Origin: Candidatus Altarchaeales archaeon
GTDB taxonomy: Archaea > Altiarchaeota > Altiarchaeia > IMC4 > SCGC-AAA252-I15
DNA length: 64,000 nt
Assembly (NCBI GenBank): GCA_014727915.1
Contig: WJMO01000004.1
Coordinates: forward strand, 1-64,000
Reading direction: 5' to 3'
Numbering within the stretch: the stretch's first letter is position 1; each line of letters begins with the position of its first letter. Both the position numbers and the translations under genes were made by a program. This document shows positions 43,781 to 52,874 of the stretch, piece after piece. The notes under the pieces were generated by a model that did not search any database, was not told the DNA's origin, and saw only the letters and a list, made by a program, of their open reading frames with translations.

Positions 43781-45273
43781 TGTCTGGATACTCTGCTCTT
43801 CAACACCCTCGAACCCGCCCTGAAAAGCAGGTTGAAGGTGTTGAGCCCGTGCCTCCTGAAAGTGTCAGTTATCTTGAAAGAAGTCCAACGAGGCTCGCTA
43901 ACTGCCTTCTTCAAGTAGAGCTGGTATATGAGGTAGTTGTTCGCGTAGTTGGACGCTTTCTTCAGGTCCTCCTGCGTCAGTTCGTCGGTGCTCACCACGG
44001 GTTTGTCGTGTATGAAGTGTATGTTGCTGTAGTCGTCCCAGCATTTAGCATGCAGGTGGCCCTCGCTCTTGGCCTTGTCATAGTATTGTGTACCTGGCAG
44101 CGGCGTGCACACGGACACCTGGAACGAGTCCGGCTTTATCTTCAACAGGTAGTTGAACGTCTCGTCCATGGTCTTCCTCGTCTCCCCCGGCAGTCCTATC
44201 ATGAACGTCGCGTGGCTTCTGATGCCGATCTCCTTGCACCATCTGAAAACGTCCTCCACGTGCTTGAGGTCTTGGTTCTTCCTGTTGGCCAGGTCGAGTA
44301 TCCTCCTAGACCCTGATTCCACGCCGAACTTCAGCGCCTCGCACCCTGAGTCGTGCATGGCCTCCAGCAATTCCTTTGTCACCGGGACGGGGGAGCACAT
44401 GGCGCCCCATATCTTGTTGGGTCCGTTGTCCTTGTACTCTTTGCAGAAGTCGAAGACCTTCTGGGGGTTGAGGTTGAATGTGTCATCGTCGAAGTACAGC
44501 TCCCTAGCCTTATGCTCTTTCACCACGTGGTGGCATTCCTCGACCACCGACTCCGGCTTCCTGAATCTGAAGTTCATGCCCCCGTACATGACCGGCGGCC
44601 ACAGGCAGTAGACGCACCCGAATGTGCAGCCCCTGCTCTGTATCATCTGGACGTTCGGCGTCTGCATGAACGGTTCGCAGTAGTGTTCCATCTCCATCAG
44701 GTGCCTTGCCGGGTATGGTAGCTCGTTCAGGTCTATCAGCGGCCGCCTGTCGTTGACCTTGGCCTTTTTGCCTTCACGGTATGCGAGGCCAAGCACATCA
44801 TACTTCTTCATCTTCCCTTCCATTGCTCTGACGGTGTCCCTGCAGGTGTGCTCGTATTCTCCCATGAACACGTAGTCCACCTGCTTGTTGGATAGTATGT
44901 CCCCTGGGAACGTTGTTACGTGCGGCCCGCACAAGGCTATCTTGCAGTCTGTCTCCGCTTTCAGCATCTCCGCGGTCTTCAAATCCGTGTTGATGGACGG
45001 CGTCGACGACTCCATCACCACCAGGTCAGGGCTGAACGATTTGAGATCTGAGAGGAACTTCTCCTTGGTCTCCCCTAGCGTGAGGGCGTCCATCACCTTC
45101 ACTTTATGTCCGTCGGCTTCGCACACGGCAGCCGCGTAGGCCAGGAAGAACGGGAACGGCGAGTATCCTGTCCTGTCCTCTTCCTCGTCGAATTCCGCGT
45201 GCGGCCATCTGCTCCCGGCTCTCACAGCGTGTCCTGTTTCGAACCAGGGAGGGTTCGCTAGGGCTACTTTCAT
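43774..45273 (-). CDS. B12-binding-domain radical SAM enzyme
   Basis: A 499-residue enzyme. The N-terminal half is a cobalamin-binding-type Rossmann domain (KVALANPPWF … DLVVMESSTPSINTDLKTAEML). The radical SAM core has the 4Fe-4S motif CTFGCVYC (about residue 215) in SRGCTFGCVYCLWPP and the GIRSHATFMIGLPGETRKT stretch near 350. Such enzymes make C-methylations or rearrangements on lipids, sugars or antibiotics. In a glycan cluster a sugar or lipid-carrier modification is likely but unproved. TATA-like TTATTTAAG (45299-45307, minus strand) stands about 30 bases before its ATG, making it the head of the minus-strand operon. Confidence 0.9.
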   Translation of the reverse strand: MKVALANPPWFETGHAVRAGSRWPHAEFDEEEDRTGYSPFPFFLAYAAAVCEADGHKVKVMDALTLGETKEKFLSDLKSFSPDLVVMESSTPSINTDLKTAEMLKAETDCKIALCGPHVTTFPGDILSNKQVDYVFMGEYEHTCRDTVRAMEGKMKKYDVLGLAYREGKKAKVNDRRPLIDLNELPYPARHLMEMEHYCEPFMQTPNVQMIQSRGCTFGCVYCLWPPVMYGGMNFRFRKPESVVEECHHVVKEHKARELYFDDDTFNLNPQKVFDFCKEYKDNGPNKIWGAMCSPVPVTKELLEAMHDSGCEALKFGVESGSRRILDLANRKNQDLKHVEDVFRWCKEIGIRSHATFMIGLPGETRKTMDETFNYLLKIKPDSFQVSVCTPLPGTQYYDKAKSEGHLHAKCWDDYSNIHFIHDKPVVSTDELTQEDLKKASNYANNYLIYQLYLKKAVSEPRWTSFKITDTFRRHGLNTFNLLFRAGSRVLKSRVSRQW

Positions 45274-45297
45274 GCTACCATACTATACTATGACAAC

Positions 45298-45341
45298 CTT
45301 AAATAATCGCGGAATATTATGCTGTGAATCCATTTTTTAAC
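45298..45341. promoter_or_regulatory. Divergent promoters of the glycan island
   Basis: In the 96-bp gap, TTATTTAAG on the minus strand (45299-45307) serves the radical SAM gene and TTTTTTAAC (45332-45340) lies about 30-38 bases ahead of the dehydrogenase ATG at 45370. Both spacings suit leaderless transcripts. Confidence 0.55.
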
Positions 45342-45369
45342 GGGCGTTTCCATCTGTATACCTACGAAA

Positions 45370-46590
45370 ATGGGGGATAATAAACGGGATAAGCCCTATG
45401 ATGTTCTCATCGTGGGGGGTTTGGGGCATGTTGGCTTGCCTTTGGGCATCGTGTTAGCGGACACCGGCTTGAACGTCTGCCTGCTGGACATCGACGAGGA
45501 GAAGGCAAGATCCGTCAGGGAGGGTAAGATGCCCTTCATCGAATACGACGCCGGCCCAATCTTGGAGAAGGCGCTTGAAGGGGGCAATCTTCATGTTTCG
45601 CTCGACATAAAGGACGCTTCAAAGGCGAGATATGTGATAATCGCGATCGGAACGCCAGTTGACGAGTACTTGAACCCCAAGACCCGCCAGTTCATCGACT
45701 TCTTCAAGAACCTCTCAGAACACCTGGACAAGAGCCAGACGGTCATCGTGCGAAGCACCGTATACCCCCACACCTGCCGGCAGATGATGAAGGCATTGGA
45801 CAAGAAGAGAGAGTGCGGCATAGCCTACTGTCCAGAGCGCATAGTCCAAGGATATGCGATACGAGAGCTTCGCACCCTCCCCCAGATTGTCGCAGGCATG
45901 ACCAAGGAGGCGGAGGACGCTGCCGCTGAACTGTTCGGTAGGGTCTCGCCTAAGATAATCCGCACATCAATGGGCGAGGCGGAGCTGGTAAAGCTCTACT
46001 CCAACGCTTGGAGGTACATACAGTTCGCTGTCGCGAACCAGTTCTACATGATGGCCTCAAACTTCGGCGTCGACTATGACCGTGTCAGGAAGGCCATGCG
46101 GGAGGAGTATGAGCGGGCGCTGACCCTCCCAGGCGCTGGTTTCGCAGCCGGACCGTGCCTGCTGAAGGATACGATGCAGCTGTCCGCCTTCAACTCCAAC
46201 AACTTCCTCCTGGGGCATGCTGCGATGATGGTCAATGAGGGCCTCCCAAACTACATTGTGGAGACTCTTCGGAAGAGGCACAGGCTGAGCGAGAATAAGG
46301 TCGGAATACTCGGCATGGCTTTCAAGGCTGACATAGACGACATACGCGATTCACTATCCTACAAGCTCGGCAAGATACTGAGGTTCCACGGGGCGGACGT
46401 ATACTACTCAGACGAGTATGTGGAGGACCCGACGTTCGTATCGAAGGAGGAGCTGATAGGCAAATGCGACATCATCATCGTGGGGGTCCCGCATTCGGCG
46501 TACAAGGATGTTGTTATACCAGAAGATGTCGAGGTCGTTGACACATGGAACGTGGTCTCCGGCGGTAGGAGAACATCCCTTGAAGGGTGA
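45370..46590 (+). CDS. UDP-sugar dehydrogenase (WecC/UDP-ManNAc DH-like)
   Basis: A 406-residue NAD-dependent 4-electron dehydrogenase that oxidises C6 of an NDP-sugar to a carboxylate. The Rossmann start VGGLGHVGLPLGIVLADTG and GTPVDEYLNPKT are family landmarks. The catalytic Cys is in GAGFAAGPCLLKDT (about residue 263), and the C-terminal domain has GILGMAFKADIDDIRDS. The UDP-N-acetylmannosamine/glucose dehydrogenase family is clear but the exact sugar is not. Its TGA overlaps the start of the formyltransferase gene. Confidence 0.88.
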   Translation: MGDNKRDKPYDVLIVGGLGHVGLPLGIVLADTGLNVCLLDIDEEKARSVREGKMPFIEYDAGPILEKALEGGNLHVSLDIKDASKARYVIIAIGTPVDEYLNPKTRQFIDFFKNLSEHLDKSQTVIVRSTVYPHTCRQMMKALDKKRECGIAYCPERIVQGYAIRELRTLPQIVAGMTKEAEDAAAELFGRVSPKIIRTSMGEAELVKLYSNAWRYIQFAVANQFYMMASNFGVDYDRVRKAMREEYERALTLPGAGFAAGPCLLKDTMQLSAFNSNNFLLGHAAMMVNEGLPNYIVETLRKRHRLSENKVGILGMAFKADIDDIRDSLSYKLGKILRFHGADVYYSDEYVEDPTFVSKEELIGKCDIIIVGVPHSAYKDVVIPEDVEVVDTWNVVSGGRRTSLEG

Positions 46591-47372
46591 TGATTGACAT
46601 GTCTGGAGGTATGTGCGTCTTCATAGGCGGCAAGCAGGTCGGGGTGGAATGTCTGCGAACTCTTGTTGAGGCTGGAATTCGGCCAGCGCTTGTCTTTGGG
46701 AACCCCGACGACGATGGTGCTGACTCCTGGCACGAGTCCCTCATAAGAGTGTCTGAAGATCTCGGTTTGGATACGTTGCCTAGGAAGAAGCTCGACGACG
46801 AAGACATAATCGAAAAAATCCGAGACTGCCGGCCGGAGGTTATCTTCTGCATTGGAAGCACCCAGATACTCTCAAAGGAAGTGTTGGATATTCCCGAACT
46901 GGGTTGTCTGAACTGGCATCCTGCCCTGCTGCCCAAGTACCGGGGCAGGTATTCCACCGTCCATGCCATATTCAACGGCGAAGAATACGCTGGCGTGACA
47001 CTTCATTGGATGGATGAGGGTGTTGATTCAGGCCCGATCGTGCTCCAGGAGAGGATAAGAATCGATCGTGACGACACTGCAAAGTCCTTGTATGAGAGGT
47101 GCACGGAGGCAGGCGTCAAATTGTTCGGGCAGTTCTTGGATATCTGGCTTTCAGGCGGTGATATCCCCTCAGAACCGCAGGATGAGTCCCAGGCAACATA
47201 CTTTCCTAAAGGATTGCCCAATGACGGTGTCATCGACTGGTCTTGGAGTGGTGAGAGGATAAGGAACTTCATAAGGGCGATGACCTTCGAGCCCTTCCCT
47301 CCCGCGTCTTTTGAGTTCGGCGGGAAGAGGATGGTCGTGGTGGACGAAGAATACTTCAAAGGTTTCGAATAG
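46590..47372 (+). CDS. Formyltransferase (ArnA-N/sugar N-formyltransferase type)
   Basis: A 260-residue protein of the formyl-tetrahydrofolate-dependent formyltransferase fold. The catalytic Asn-His-Asp set is present: LNWHPALLPKYRG (Asn, His) near residue 110 and MDEGVDSGPIV (Asp) near 150. It is too short for a bacterial methionyl-tRNA formyltransferase and archaea do not formylate initiator Met, so a sugar N-formyltransferase is the best fit. The DegT aminotransferase directly downstream would make the amino sugar substrate. Starts at GTG 46587, ATG 46590 or ATG 46599 are possible. Confidence 0.85.
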   Translation: MIDMSGGMCVFIGGKQVGVECLRTLVEAGIRPALVFGNPDDDGADSWHESLIRVSEDLGLDTLPRKKLDDEDIIEKIRDCRPEVIFCIGSTQILSKEVLDIPELGCLNWHPALLPKYRGRYSTVHAIFNGEEYAGVTLHWMDEGVDSGPIVLQERIRIDRDDTAKSLYERCTEAGVKLFGQFLDIWLSGGDIPSEPQDESQATYFPKGLPNDGVIDWSWSGERIRNFIRAMTFEPFPPASFEFGGKRMVVVDEEYFKGFE

Positions 47373-47381
47373 GTCCGTAAA

Positions 47382-48485
47382 ATGGTTGGCAGGAAGATTA
47401 GCTGGTGGGATCCGGAGATAGGCGATAGGGAGTATGAGCTGGTGAGGGATGTTCTGGCGAGGAACTTCCCCAACGAGGGTAGGGTGGCCCGTCAGCTCGA
47501 GGAAAGAGCATCCGCCCTGATCGGGTCGAAGCATGCGGTCACATCCACGAACGGGACGTCTGCATTGTACATGGCCTTGAAGGCCGTTGGGGTCGGAGTA
47601 GGCGACGAGGTCATAGTCCCTGACCTCACCTTCATAGCTACTGCGAACGCGGTTGACATGTGCGGGGCGAAGCCGGTGCTGGTGGATGTTGAGCCGGATT
47701 CCATGAACATGGGCGTCGAATCATTCACTAATGCCATAACAGAGAAGACCAAAGCCGTCATACCCGTCCACGTCAGCGGGAGGTCCGCTGACATCGAGGC
47801 CATATGTGACGCAGCAGGGGAAAAGGGCATCCATGTGATCGAGGACGCTGCCGAGGCTTTCATGTCCAAGAAGAAAGGCAGGTGCCTGGGGACCTTTGGC
47901 GTGTGCGGCTGCTACTCGTTCTCGCCGAACAAGATCGTAACCTCCGGCCAGGGCGGGCTGGTGGTCACGGACGACGAGGAGGTCGATGTCAGGCTGAGGA
48001 TGCTGAAGGACCAGGGCCGGCCCAAGAGGGGGACGGGCGGAGACGACATCCACGAGTCCATAGGTTACAATTTCAAGTTCACTGACATACAGGCTGCGGT
48101 GGCTGTCGGCCAGTTGGAGTACTTGGAGGAGCGGATGAAGAGGTTGCGGAGGAACCACGAGCTCTATGTTGAGCACCTGTCCGGACTGGATGGCGTCAGA
48201 CTATATGAGTTCGACCTGGGTTCGGGGGAGCTTCCCCTGTGGACTGACATCTACTCTGATAGAAGGGATGAGCTGGACGAATATCTCATGCGGCTCAGTA
48301 TCGACTGCAGGCGTCTGTGGCATCCCCTGCACATGCAAGAACCTTATAGGATGCCATCTGAAAACTTCCCTAACAGCCTTGACTGCTCTCGGAATTCGAT
48401 CTGGCTTCCCTCAGCGTATAACCTGTCTGACGATGATGTTCTTAGAGTCTGTGAAAGCATAAGAAGGTTTATTAGCGGACAGTGA
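47382..48485 (+). CDS. DegT/DnrJ/EryC1-family sugar aminotransferase
   Basis: A 367-residue PLP-dependent aminotransferase acting on NDP-keto sugars. The PLP-binding Lys is in YSFSPNKIVTSGQGG (about residue 187); GTSALYMALKAVGVGVGDEVIVPD near 52 and IEDAAEAFMSKKKG near 155 are further landmarks. It is adjacent to the formyltransferase and the UDP-sugar dehydrogenase, which suggests synthesis of an N-formylated amino sugar, but the 4,6-dehydratase supplying the keto sugar is not certain. It starts 9 bases after the formyltransferase stop. Confidence 0.93.
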   Translation: MVGRKISWWDPEIGDREYELVRDVLARNFPNEGRVARQLEERASALIGSKHAVTSTNGTSALYMALKAVGVGVGDEVIVPDLTFIATANAVDMCGAKPVLVDVEPDSMNMGVESFTNAITEKTKAVIPVHVSGRSADIEAICDAAGEKGIHVIEDAAEAFMSKKKGRCLGTFGVCGCYSFSPNKIVTSGQGGLVVTDDEEVDVRLRMLKDQGRPKRGTGGDDIHESIGYNFKFTDIQAAVAVGQLEYLEERMKRLRRNHELYVEHLSGLDGVRLYEFDLGSGELPLWTDIYSDRRDELDEYLMRLSIDCRRLWHPLHMQEPYRMPSENFPNSLDCSRNSIWLPSAYNLSDDDVLRVCESIRRFISGQ

Positions 48486-48501
48486 CATAATTTCAGGTAC
48501 G

Positions 48502-49284
48502 ATGGCGAGAAAATCAGGCGGTAAACCGAAGCTGACCATCATGATGCCTGTCCGTAACGAGGGCGTCAACATTGAGATAATGCTAAAGATACTGAACGCA
48601 GTCATCGAAGTACCTCATGAGATACTGATAGTCCACGATGACATGGGGGATGACAGCATACCTGTCGTGAAACGTTTGAAGCCTGAATTCCCACATGTTA
48701 GGCTGGTTCATAACACTCTTGGCCGGGGCGTTGCCAATGCCATACTCGCAGGTGTCAAGGCCGCGGAGGGGGAGTACATACTCATATTCTGCGTTGACGA
48801 CGTGGGTCCTGTGCTGGCCATCGAGGACATGATGGTGCTGATGGATGGCGGATGTGACCTTGTCAGCGCGACTAGATACGCTCACGGGGGCAGGAGGCTT
48901 GGCGGTTCTATTGTGGGGCAAGTACTCTCACGTGTTGGTAACCGGATGTTCATGCTCCTGTCGGGCTCGGTGCTTTCCGACTCGACCACGGGCATAAAGA
49001 TGATGAGACGGGACATATTTGACAGGCTGAACTTGGAGGCCAAGCCTGTAGGTTGGGCTGTCGTCTTCGAGCTCAGCATAAAGGCACAGGAGGCTGGGAT
49101 GAAGCTCGGCGAGGTGCCGATAATATCCATCGACCGGCTATACGGTGGCTCATCCACCTTCAACGTTCTGCCCTGGTTCAGGGAGTATTTCCGCTGGTTC
49201 GTATGGGGCATGCGGCACCTTCATAACAACAAGGAGATGACGAAGGATGTTGAGGTTCGCAGGCCTTCGACTTGCATATGCTAA
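48502..49284 (+). CDS. GT2 glycosyltransferase
   Basis: A 260-residue inverting enzyme of the GT2 family, closest in outline to dolichol-phosphate-mannose synthase-like proteins. It has MMPVRNEGVNIEIMLK at the start, VHDDMGDDSIP near residue 48 instead of the usual DDGS, and CVDDVGPVL near 96. LSGSVLSDSTTGIKMMRRDIF near 160 is a typical polyprenyl-phosphate GT segment. No membrane helix pair is present. Donor and acceptor are unknown. It is 16 bases after the DegT gene and 15 bases before the epimerase gene. Confidence 0.88.
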   Translation: MARKSGGKPKLTIMMPVRNEGVNIEIMLKILNAVIEVPHEILIVHDDMGDDSIPVVKRLKPEFPHVRLVHNTLGRGVANAILAGVKAAEGEYILIFCVDDVGPVLAIEDMMVLMDGGCDLVSATRYAHGGRRLGGSIVGQVLSRVGNRMFMLLSGSVLSDSTTGIKMMRRDIFDRLNLEAKPVGWAVVFELSIKAQEAGMKLGEVPIISIDRLYGGSSTFNVLPWFREYFRWFVWGMRHLHNNKEMTKDVEVRRPSTCIC

Positions 49285-49299
49285 CCTAGGTGATAAGAG

Positions 49300-50277
49300 A
49301 TGAACATACTTGTGACTGGAAGCGAGGGGTCGCTCGCCCAGATGCTGATACCCCACCTCTTGGGGGAGGGGCATGATGTGGTGGGCGTTGATAACTTCGC
49401 ACGATACGGCGAGAAAGAGGGCAAGAGGGAATATGATTTCCATAAGGGGGATTTGACGCGGACTGATGTCGTTGAAGGTCTTTTCAGCGAATATGATTTT
49501 GACGTTGTATTCCACAATGCCGCTCTAATATATGGTGTTGTCGGATTCCATAAGAAGCCTGCGGACATACTGGCAGATAACAACCTGATGACAATGTCAC
49601 TCCTGAAATATGGGAAGGACAAGGTCAGTAAGTTCATCTACATGTCTTCTTCGATGGTTTATGAGATGTGCAGGACGGTTCCACACAGGGAGGAGGACGC
49701 TGACAAGTCCGCTGTGATGTCCACCGCATATGGGTTGTCAAAGTATATTGGCGAGCGTGTGGTGAGGTCATTCCATGATCAGTTCGGCACAAAGTATACG
49801 ATATGGAGGCCGTTCAACATCATAACCCCGTTTGAGACTCCGGAGGAGAGCGGTTTCAGCCATGTGTTCTCTGATATGGTCCGGAAGATAATCGGCGAGA
49901 GGCAGAATCCCCTGGAAATATTCGGGGACGGGAATCAGATACGCTGCTTCACGAACATAAACGACGTCGCCGACGCGATAATCAGCTACTCTCTCGACTC
50001 TCGCTCCGACAACGAGGCCTTCAACATCGGCAACCCCGAGCCTCTTAAGATAAGGGAGCTTGTGGAACTGATAGTGGACCTAGGAAAGGAGAAGGGAGTC
50101 CTGCCGTCTGACTACGAGATCGAGTACAAGCATCTTGAGATATACTCTGACGATGTCAAGAAGAGGATACCCGATGTCAGCAAGATGGAGAGGGTGTTCG
50201 GGTGGAAGGCCAAGGTCAAGGCGAGGGAGTCGCTCAGCCAGTACATCGACTACTACGCGGAGAACATGATGAAATAG
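49300..50277 (+). CDS. NAD-dependent sugar epimerase/dehydratase (extended SDR)
   Basis: A 325-residue extended short-chain dehydrogenase. The nucleotide loop is GSEGSLAQML (residue 7 onward), a slight variation of GxxGxxG. The catalytic Tyr-Lys pair lies in YGLSKYIGERVV (about residue 146), with SSSMVYEMCR before it. WRPFNIITPFE is present. Substrate unknown, an NDP-sugar. The last gene of this plus-strand run; it is convergent with the GT-C gene and separated by 6 bases. Confidence 0.88.
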   Translation: MNILVTGSEGSLAQMLIPHLLGEGHDVVGVDNFARYGEKEGKREYDFHKGDLTRTDVVEGLFSEYDFDVVFHNAALIYGVVGFHKKPADILADNNLMTMSLLKYGKDKVSKFIYMSSSMVYEMCRTVPHREEDADKSAVMSTAYGLSKYIGERVVRSFHDQFGTKYTIWRPFNIITPFETPEESGFSHVFSDMVRKIIGERQNPLEIFGDGNQIRCFTNINDVADAIISYSLDSRSDNEAFNIGNPEPLKIRELVELIVDLGKEKGVLPSDYEIEYKHLEIYSDDVKKRIPDVSKMERVFGWKAKVKARESLSQYIDYYAENMMK

Positions 50278-50283
50278 GGTGCT

Positions 50284-52023
50284 CTATTTTGTCCTGTACA
50301 CACTGTAGTCCCCGTTCTGGTGTGCTAGCATGTAGTTCTCTTCAACCCATCCTTTGTCGATGTCCCGGAGCTTCAGGTCTCCTGGGCCTATCACAAGATA
50401 GTCTATCTCATGCTCTGCTATGGCATCTTCTATGATCTCCCTTGGCTCGTATGGCGTGATGTAACCCTCTCTCCCTGTGTGGTATGTTATCCATAATGCA
50501 TCCAATGACATTATCCTTTCGTCTTGGCTGGTGTTCTCCCTCAACCATCCCATCACTTCAGCGTCGGGTCCGTGGCTTCCCCTGGCGGAGAAGAGTATGA
50601 TGTCGTTCAAGACCACCGAAGCAACCAACAGGGACATCAGCATTTTTTTATCTTTTCTCTTTTCCACCCACATCACACCCAGTAGGGTGTAAAGCGGGGT
50701 TAGCGCGTGCAGTGTGCTGACGCTGACGCTCCGCGACGTAGGATATCCTAGTGTGAGCGGCCCGGTCAGGCTCACGAACACTATCACCACCACGAACGGG
50801 TGTAACCCCCGTCTTGCGACTTCGACCAATCCCATCAAGCCCGCGATGAATACCAGCCATGACACGTTGCTGGGCACCAGCCCGGAGAGCATCCATACGA
50901 GGCCGTAGTCCAATGCCTTATGTGGCGGGGGGAAGTATCCTGTGATGACGTTCAAAGCCCGCACGCCCAACACCTTAGCCACGCCAACGGGTCCGCCACC
51001 CCACTGGCCGATGTACGAATTCAATGTCGGGGGCTCGAGTGTGTTGAATGATTCCGTCTTGTAGAGGAGTGGCAGGTACTTGGATGAGCTGTAGAATGGG
51101 CTGCCGAAGACCAGCTGGTTCCTGACGAACCAGGGTGAGATGATGAGAATGAACACCATGGCAGCCAAGGCCGTCCGCCTGTCAACCAATGCTTTCCGGT
51201 TGGTGTAGGCGTATATTCCCATGAAGGATATGAGGTAGAACATGGAGCTGAAGTGGGTTAGGTATGCCAGTCCCGCGGAGATCGAATAGTAAGGCCAGTA
51301 TTCCCTGCCTTTGAGCATGAAATAGAAGGTGACGAGTGTCAGGTAGGCCACCATGGTCCTTGGTTCGGTGTCGAGGGAGCGGTGCATGAAGTAGGGGTTC
51401 AACGCCATCAGTATCGCGCTCCAATATGCTACTCTGTCGTTGAAGAGCCTTTTGCCAAGCAAGTATGTTGGCAATACTATGGCGGCTCCGAAGAGGGAGC
51501 TTATCCACTGTCCGGCCTGGAAGCTGACCCCAGACAAGGTATATGTTGCTGCGAGAATTATATGGTATAATGGCGGCCTATAGGTCAGGGGGCTTGGTAT
51601 TGTATCCCCTGCCCAGTAGTTGTCCACGAACGGTTTAGTGAACCAATTGCCTGTCTGGAGGCTCTGGGATGCTAGGAAGTGAAATATGCTGTCGGTGGTG
51701 GTCGGGCCGGTTTGCATGTATGTCAAACCCAACTTTATCACAAGTGAAAGTACAAATAGCAGAACCAACCTCTTGTCCACTGAGAATCCTACTCTTCCCC
51801 TGAACATGAGGGCTACGGCCAGTGCCGCGAACATCAACGGCATGAAGACTATGTTCTCAAGGCCCCTCCCATAGAATGGTATGCTGGAAACCCCCAGTAT
51901 TAGCGTGGATGCGGTTAGGCTGCACGCCAGCCGCTCCTCGCTGTCAAGCCTCTCGTCCACGTGCAGGATAAGATAGCCGGCTGTGATCATGAAGACCATC
52001 ATGCACAGGCTCAACAACATCAT
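50284..52023 (-). CDS. GT-C membrane glycosyltransferase (ArnT/PMT-like)
   Basis: A 579-residue polytopic protein with 11-13 predicted helices. The first outer loop carries TTDSIFHFLASQSLQ and YWAGDTIPSPLTYRPPLYH, typical of GT39/83 acceptor-donor sites that use a polyprenyl-phosphate sugar. FNDRVAYWSAILMALNPYFMHR is a family-like helix. A soluble C-terminal part (from about residue 500) follows. The three companions of the same design, at 30031, 54714 and 61822, suggest that several outer-face sugar additions are made. No OST-type WWDYG motif is seen. Confidence 0.82.
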   Translation of the reverse strand: MMLLSLCMMVFMITAGYLILHVDERLDSEERLACSLTASTLILGVSSIPFYGRGLENIVFMPLMFAALAVALMFRGRVGFSVDKRLVLLFVLSLVIKLGLTYMQTGPTTTDSIFHFLASQSLQTGNWFTKPFVDNYWAGDTIPSPLTYRPPLYHIILAATYTLSGVSFQAGQWISSLFGAAIVLPTYLLGKRLFNDRVAYWSAILMALNPYFMHRSLDTEPRTMVAYLTLVTFYFMLKGREYWPYYSISAGLAYLTHFSSMFYLISFMGIYAYTNRKALVDRRTALAAMVFILIISPWFVRNQLVFGSPFYSSSKYLPLLYKTESFNTLEPPTLNSYIGQWGGGPVGVAKVLGVRALNVITGYFPPPHKALDYGLVWMLSGLVPSNVSWLVFIAGLMGLVEVARRGLHPFVVVIVFVSLTGPLTLGYPTSRSVSVSTLHALTPLYTLLGVMWVEKRKDKKMLMSLLVASVVLNDIILFSARGSHGPDAEVMGWLRENTSQDERIMSLDALWITYHTGREGYITPYEPREIIEDAIAEHEIDYLVIGPGDLKLRDIDKGWVEENYMLAHQNGDYSVYRTK

Positions 52024-52066
52024 ATGACCTCCGGCTTCCGCCTGTTTATACTTTGAGTAATGGCAG

Positions 52067-52765
52067 TTATATTAACCTTAGTTTGAACAGGCTCAGGAAC
52101 CTCAGCGACATCTTCAACGTGCTGAACTTGGCCTTACCTGCCCTGCGGTTGTGGTATGTTGTCGGGACTTCACCGAGTTTTAACCCTTTCATGTGGGCTT
52201 TGATCGCGAACTCCGGGCTTATGGCGAAGTCCTCCGACTCCAGCTCAACGTCATCCAATATCTCCCTCTTGAATCCTCTGAAGGCGTTTGTTATGTCATG
52301 CACTGGTATTCCGAATATGGCCCTAGCAAGTTTTGTGTATGTTGACCCGTATATTGCCTTTTCCAACTTGAGGTCTCCCCTCGACCCTCCTTCCATGTAC
52401 CTTGAGGCGATGACCATGTCATACCCTGATTCGAGCTCTCTTAATATCTCAGGTATCATATCCGGCTCGTCCGACCTGTCTCCCATGAACCAGATCACAT
52501 ACCTCCCCCTTGCAGCTGCATAACCCTCTTTCAGGGCATTTCCCATTCCGTTATCCCCTCTGCTGCGGTGTATCGAGGTGATTCTCCCGTTTTTCCCTGC
52601 AAGTCCGTCGCATAACTCCCCGGTTCCGTCGCTGCTGTGGTCGTCCACGAGTATGATCTCATAGTCTATCCCCCCTAGCACTTTAGCCAGTTCATCCGTC
52701 AGCGGTTCCAGATTTTCTTCCTCGTTGTTTGCGGGAACTATGATGCTGCACTCGACCGAATCCAT
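52067..52765 (-). CDS. GT2 glycosyltransferase, Dol-P-Man synthase-like
   Basis: A 232-residue inverting GT2 enzyme beginning MDSVECSIIVPANNEEENLEP at ATG 52765; the frame is open to 52825, but that part has no homologous look and covers the promoter. LVDDHSSDGTGEL near residue 38, WFMGDRSDEPDMIPE near 90, and DITNAFRGFKREIL near 145 place it with polyprenyl-phosphate mannose/glucose synthases. Such an enzyme could charge the lipid donor used by the GT-C proteins. No membrane helix, as in the soluble DPM1 type. Confidence 0.9.
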   Translation of the reverse strand: MDSVECSIIVPANNEEENLEPLTDELAKVLGGIDYEIILVDDHSSDGTGELCDGLAGKNGRITSIHRSRGDNGMGNALKEGYAAARGRYVIWFMGDRSDEPDMIPEILRELESGYDMVIASRYMEGGSRGDLKLEKAIYGSTYTKLARAIFGIPVHDITNAFRGFKREILDDVELESEDFAISPEFAIKAHMKGLKLGEVPTTYHNRRAGKAKFSTLKMSLRFLSLFKLRLI

Positions 52766-52837
52766 GTTTGCCGTCCGATATAGGGTAATAACTATCCTAT
52801 GCGGGAGTAATAAATCAGGTTTCAAACGATCCTAACC

Positions 52838-52856
52838 GATTTATTAATTAAATAAT
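52838..52856 (+). promoter_or_regulatory. TATA-like promoter of rfbFG
   Basis: GATTTATTAATTAAATAAT lies about 20-37 bases before the rfbF ATG at 52875, an AT-rich stretch standing out from the surrounding GC-rich coding DNA. Confidence 0.5.
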
Positions 52857-52874
52857 CATTACCTAGGTTCTACT

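Noticed and set aside
46590..47372. Methionyl-tRNA formyltransferase
   Set aside because: Too short, set in a sugar-nucleotide operon, and archaea do not formylate initiator Met-tRNA.
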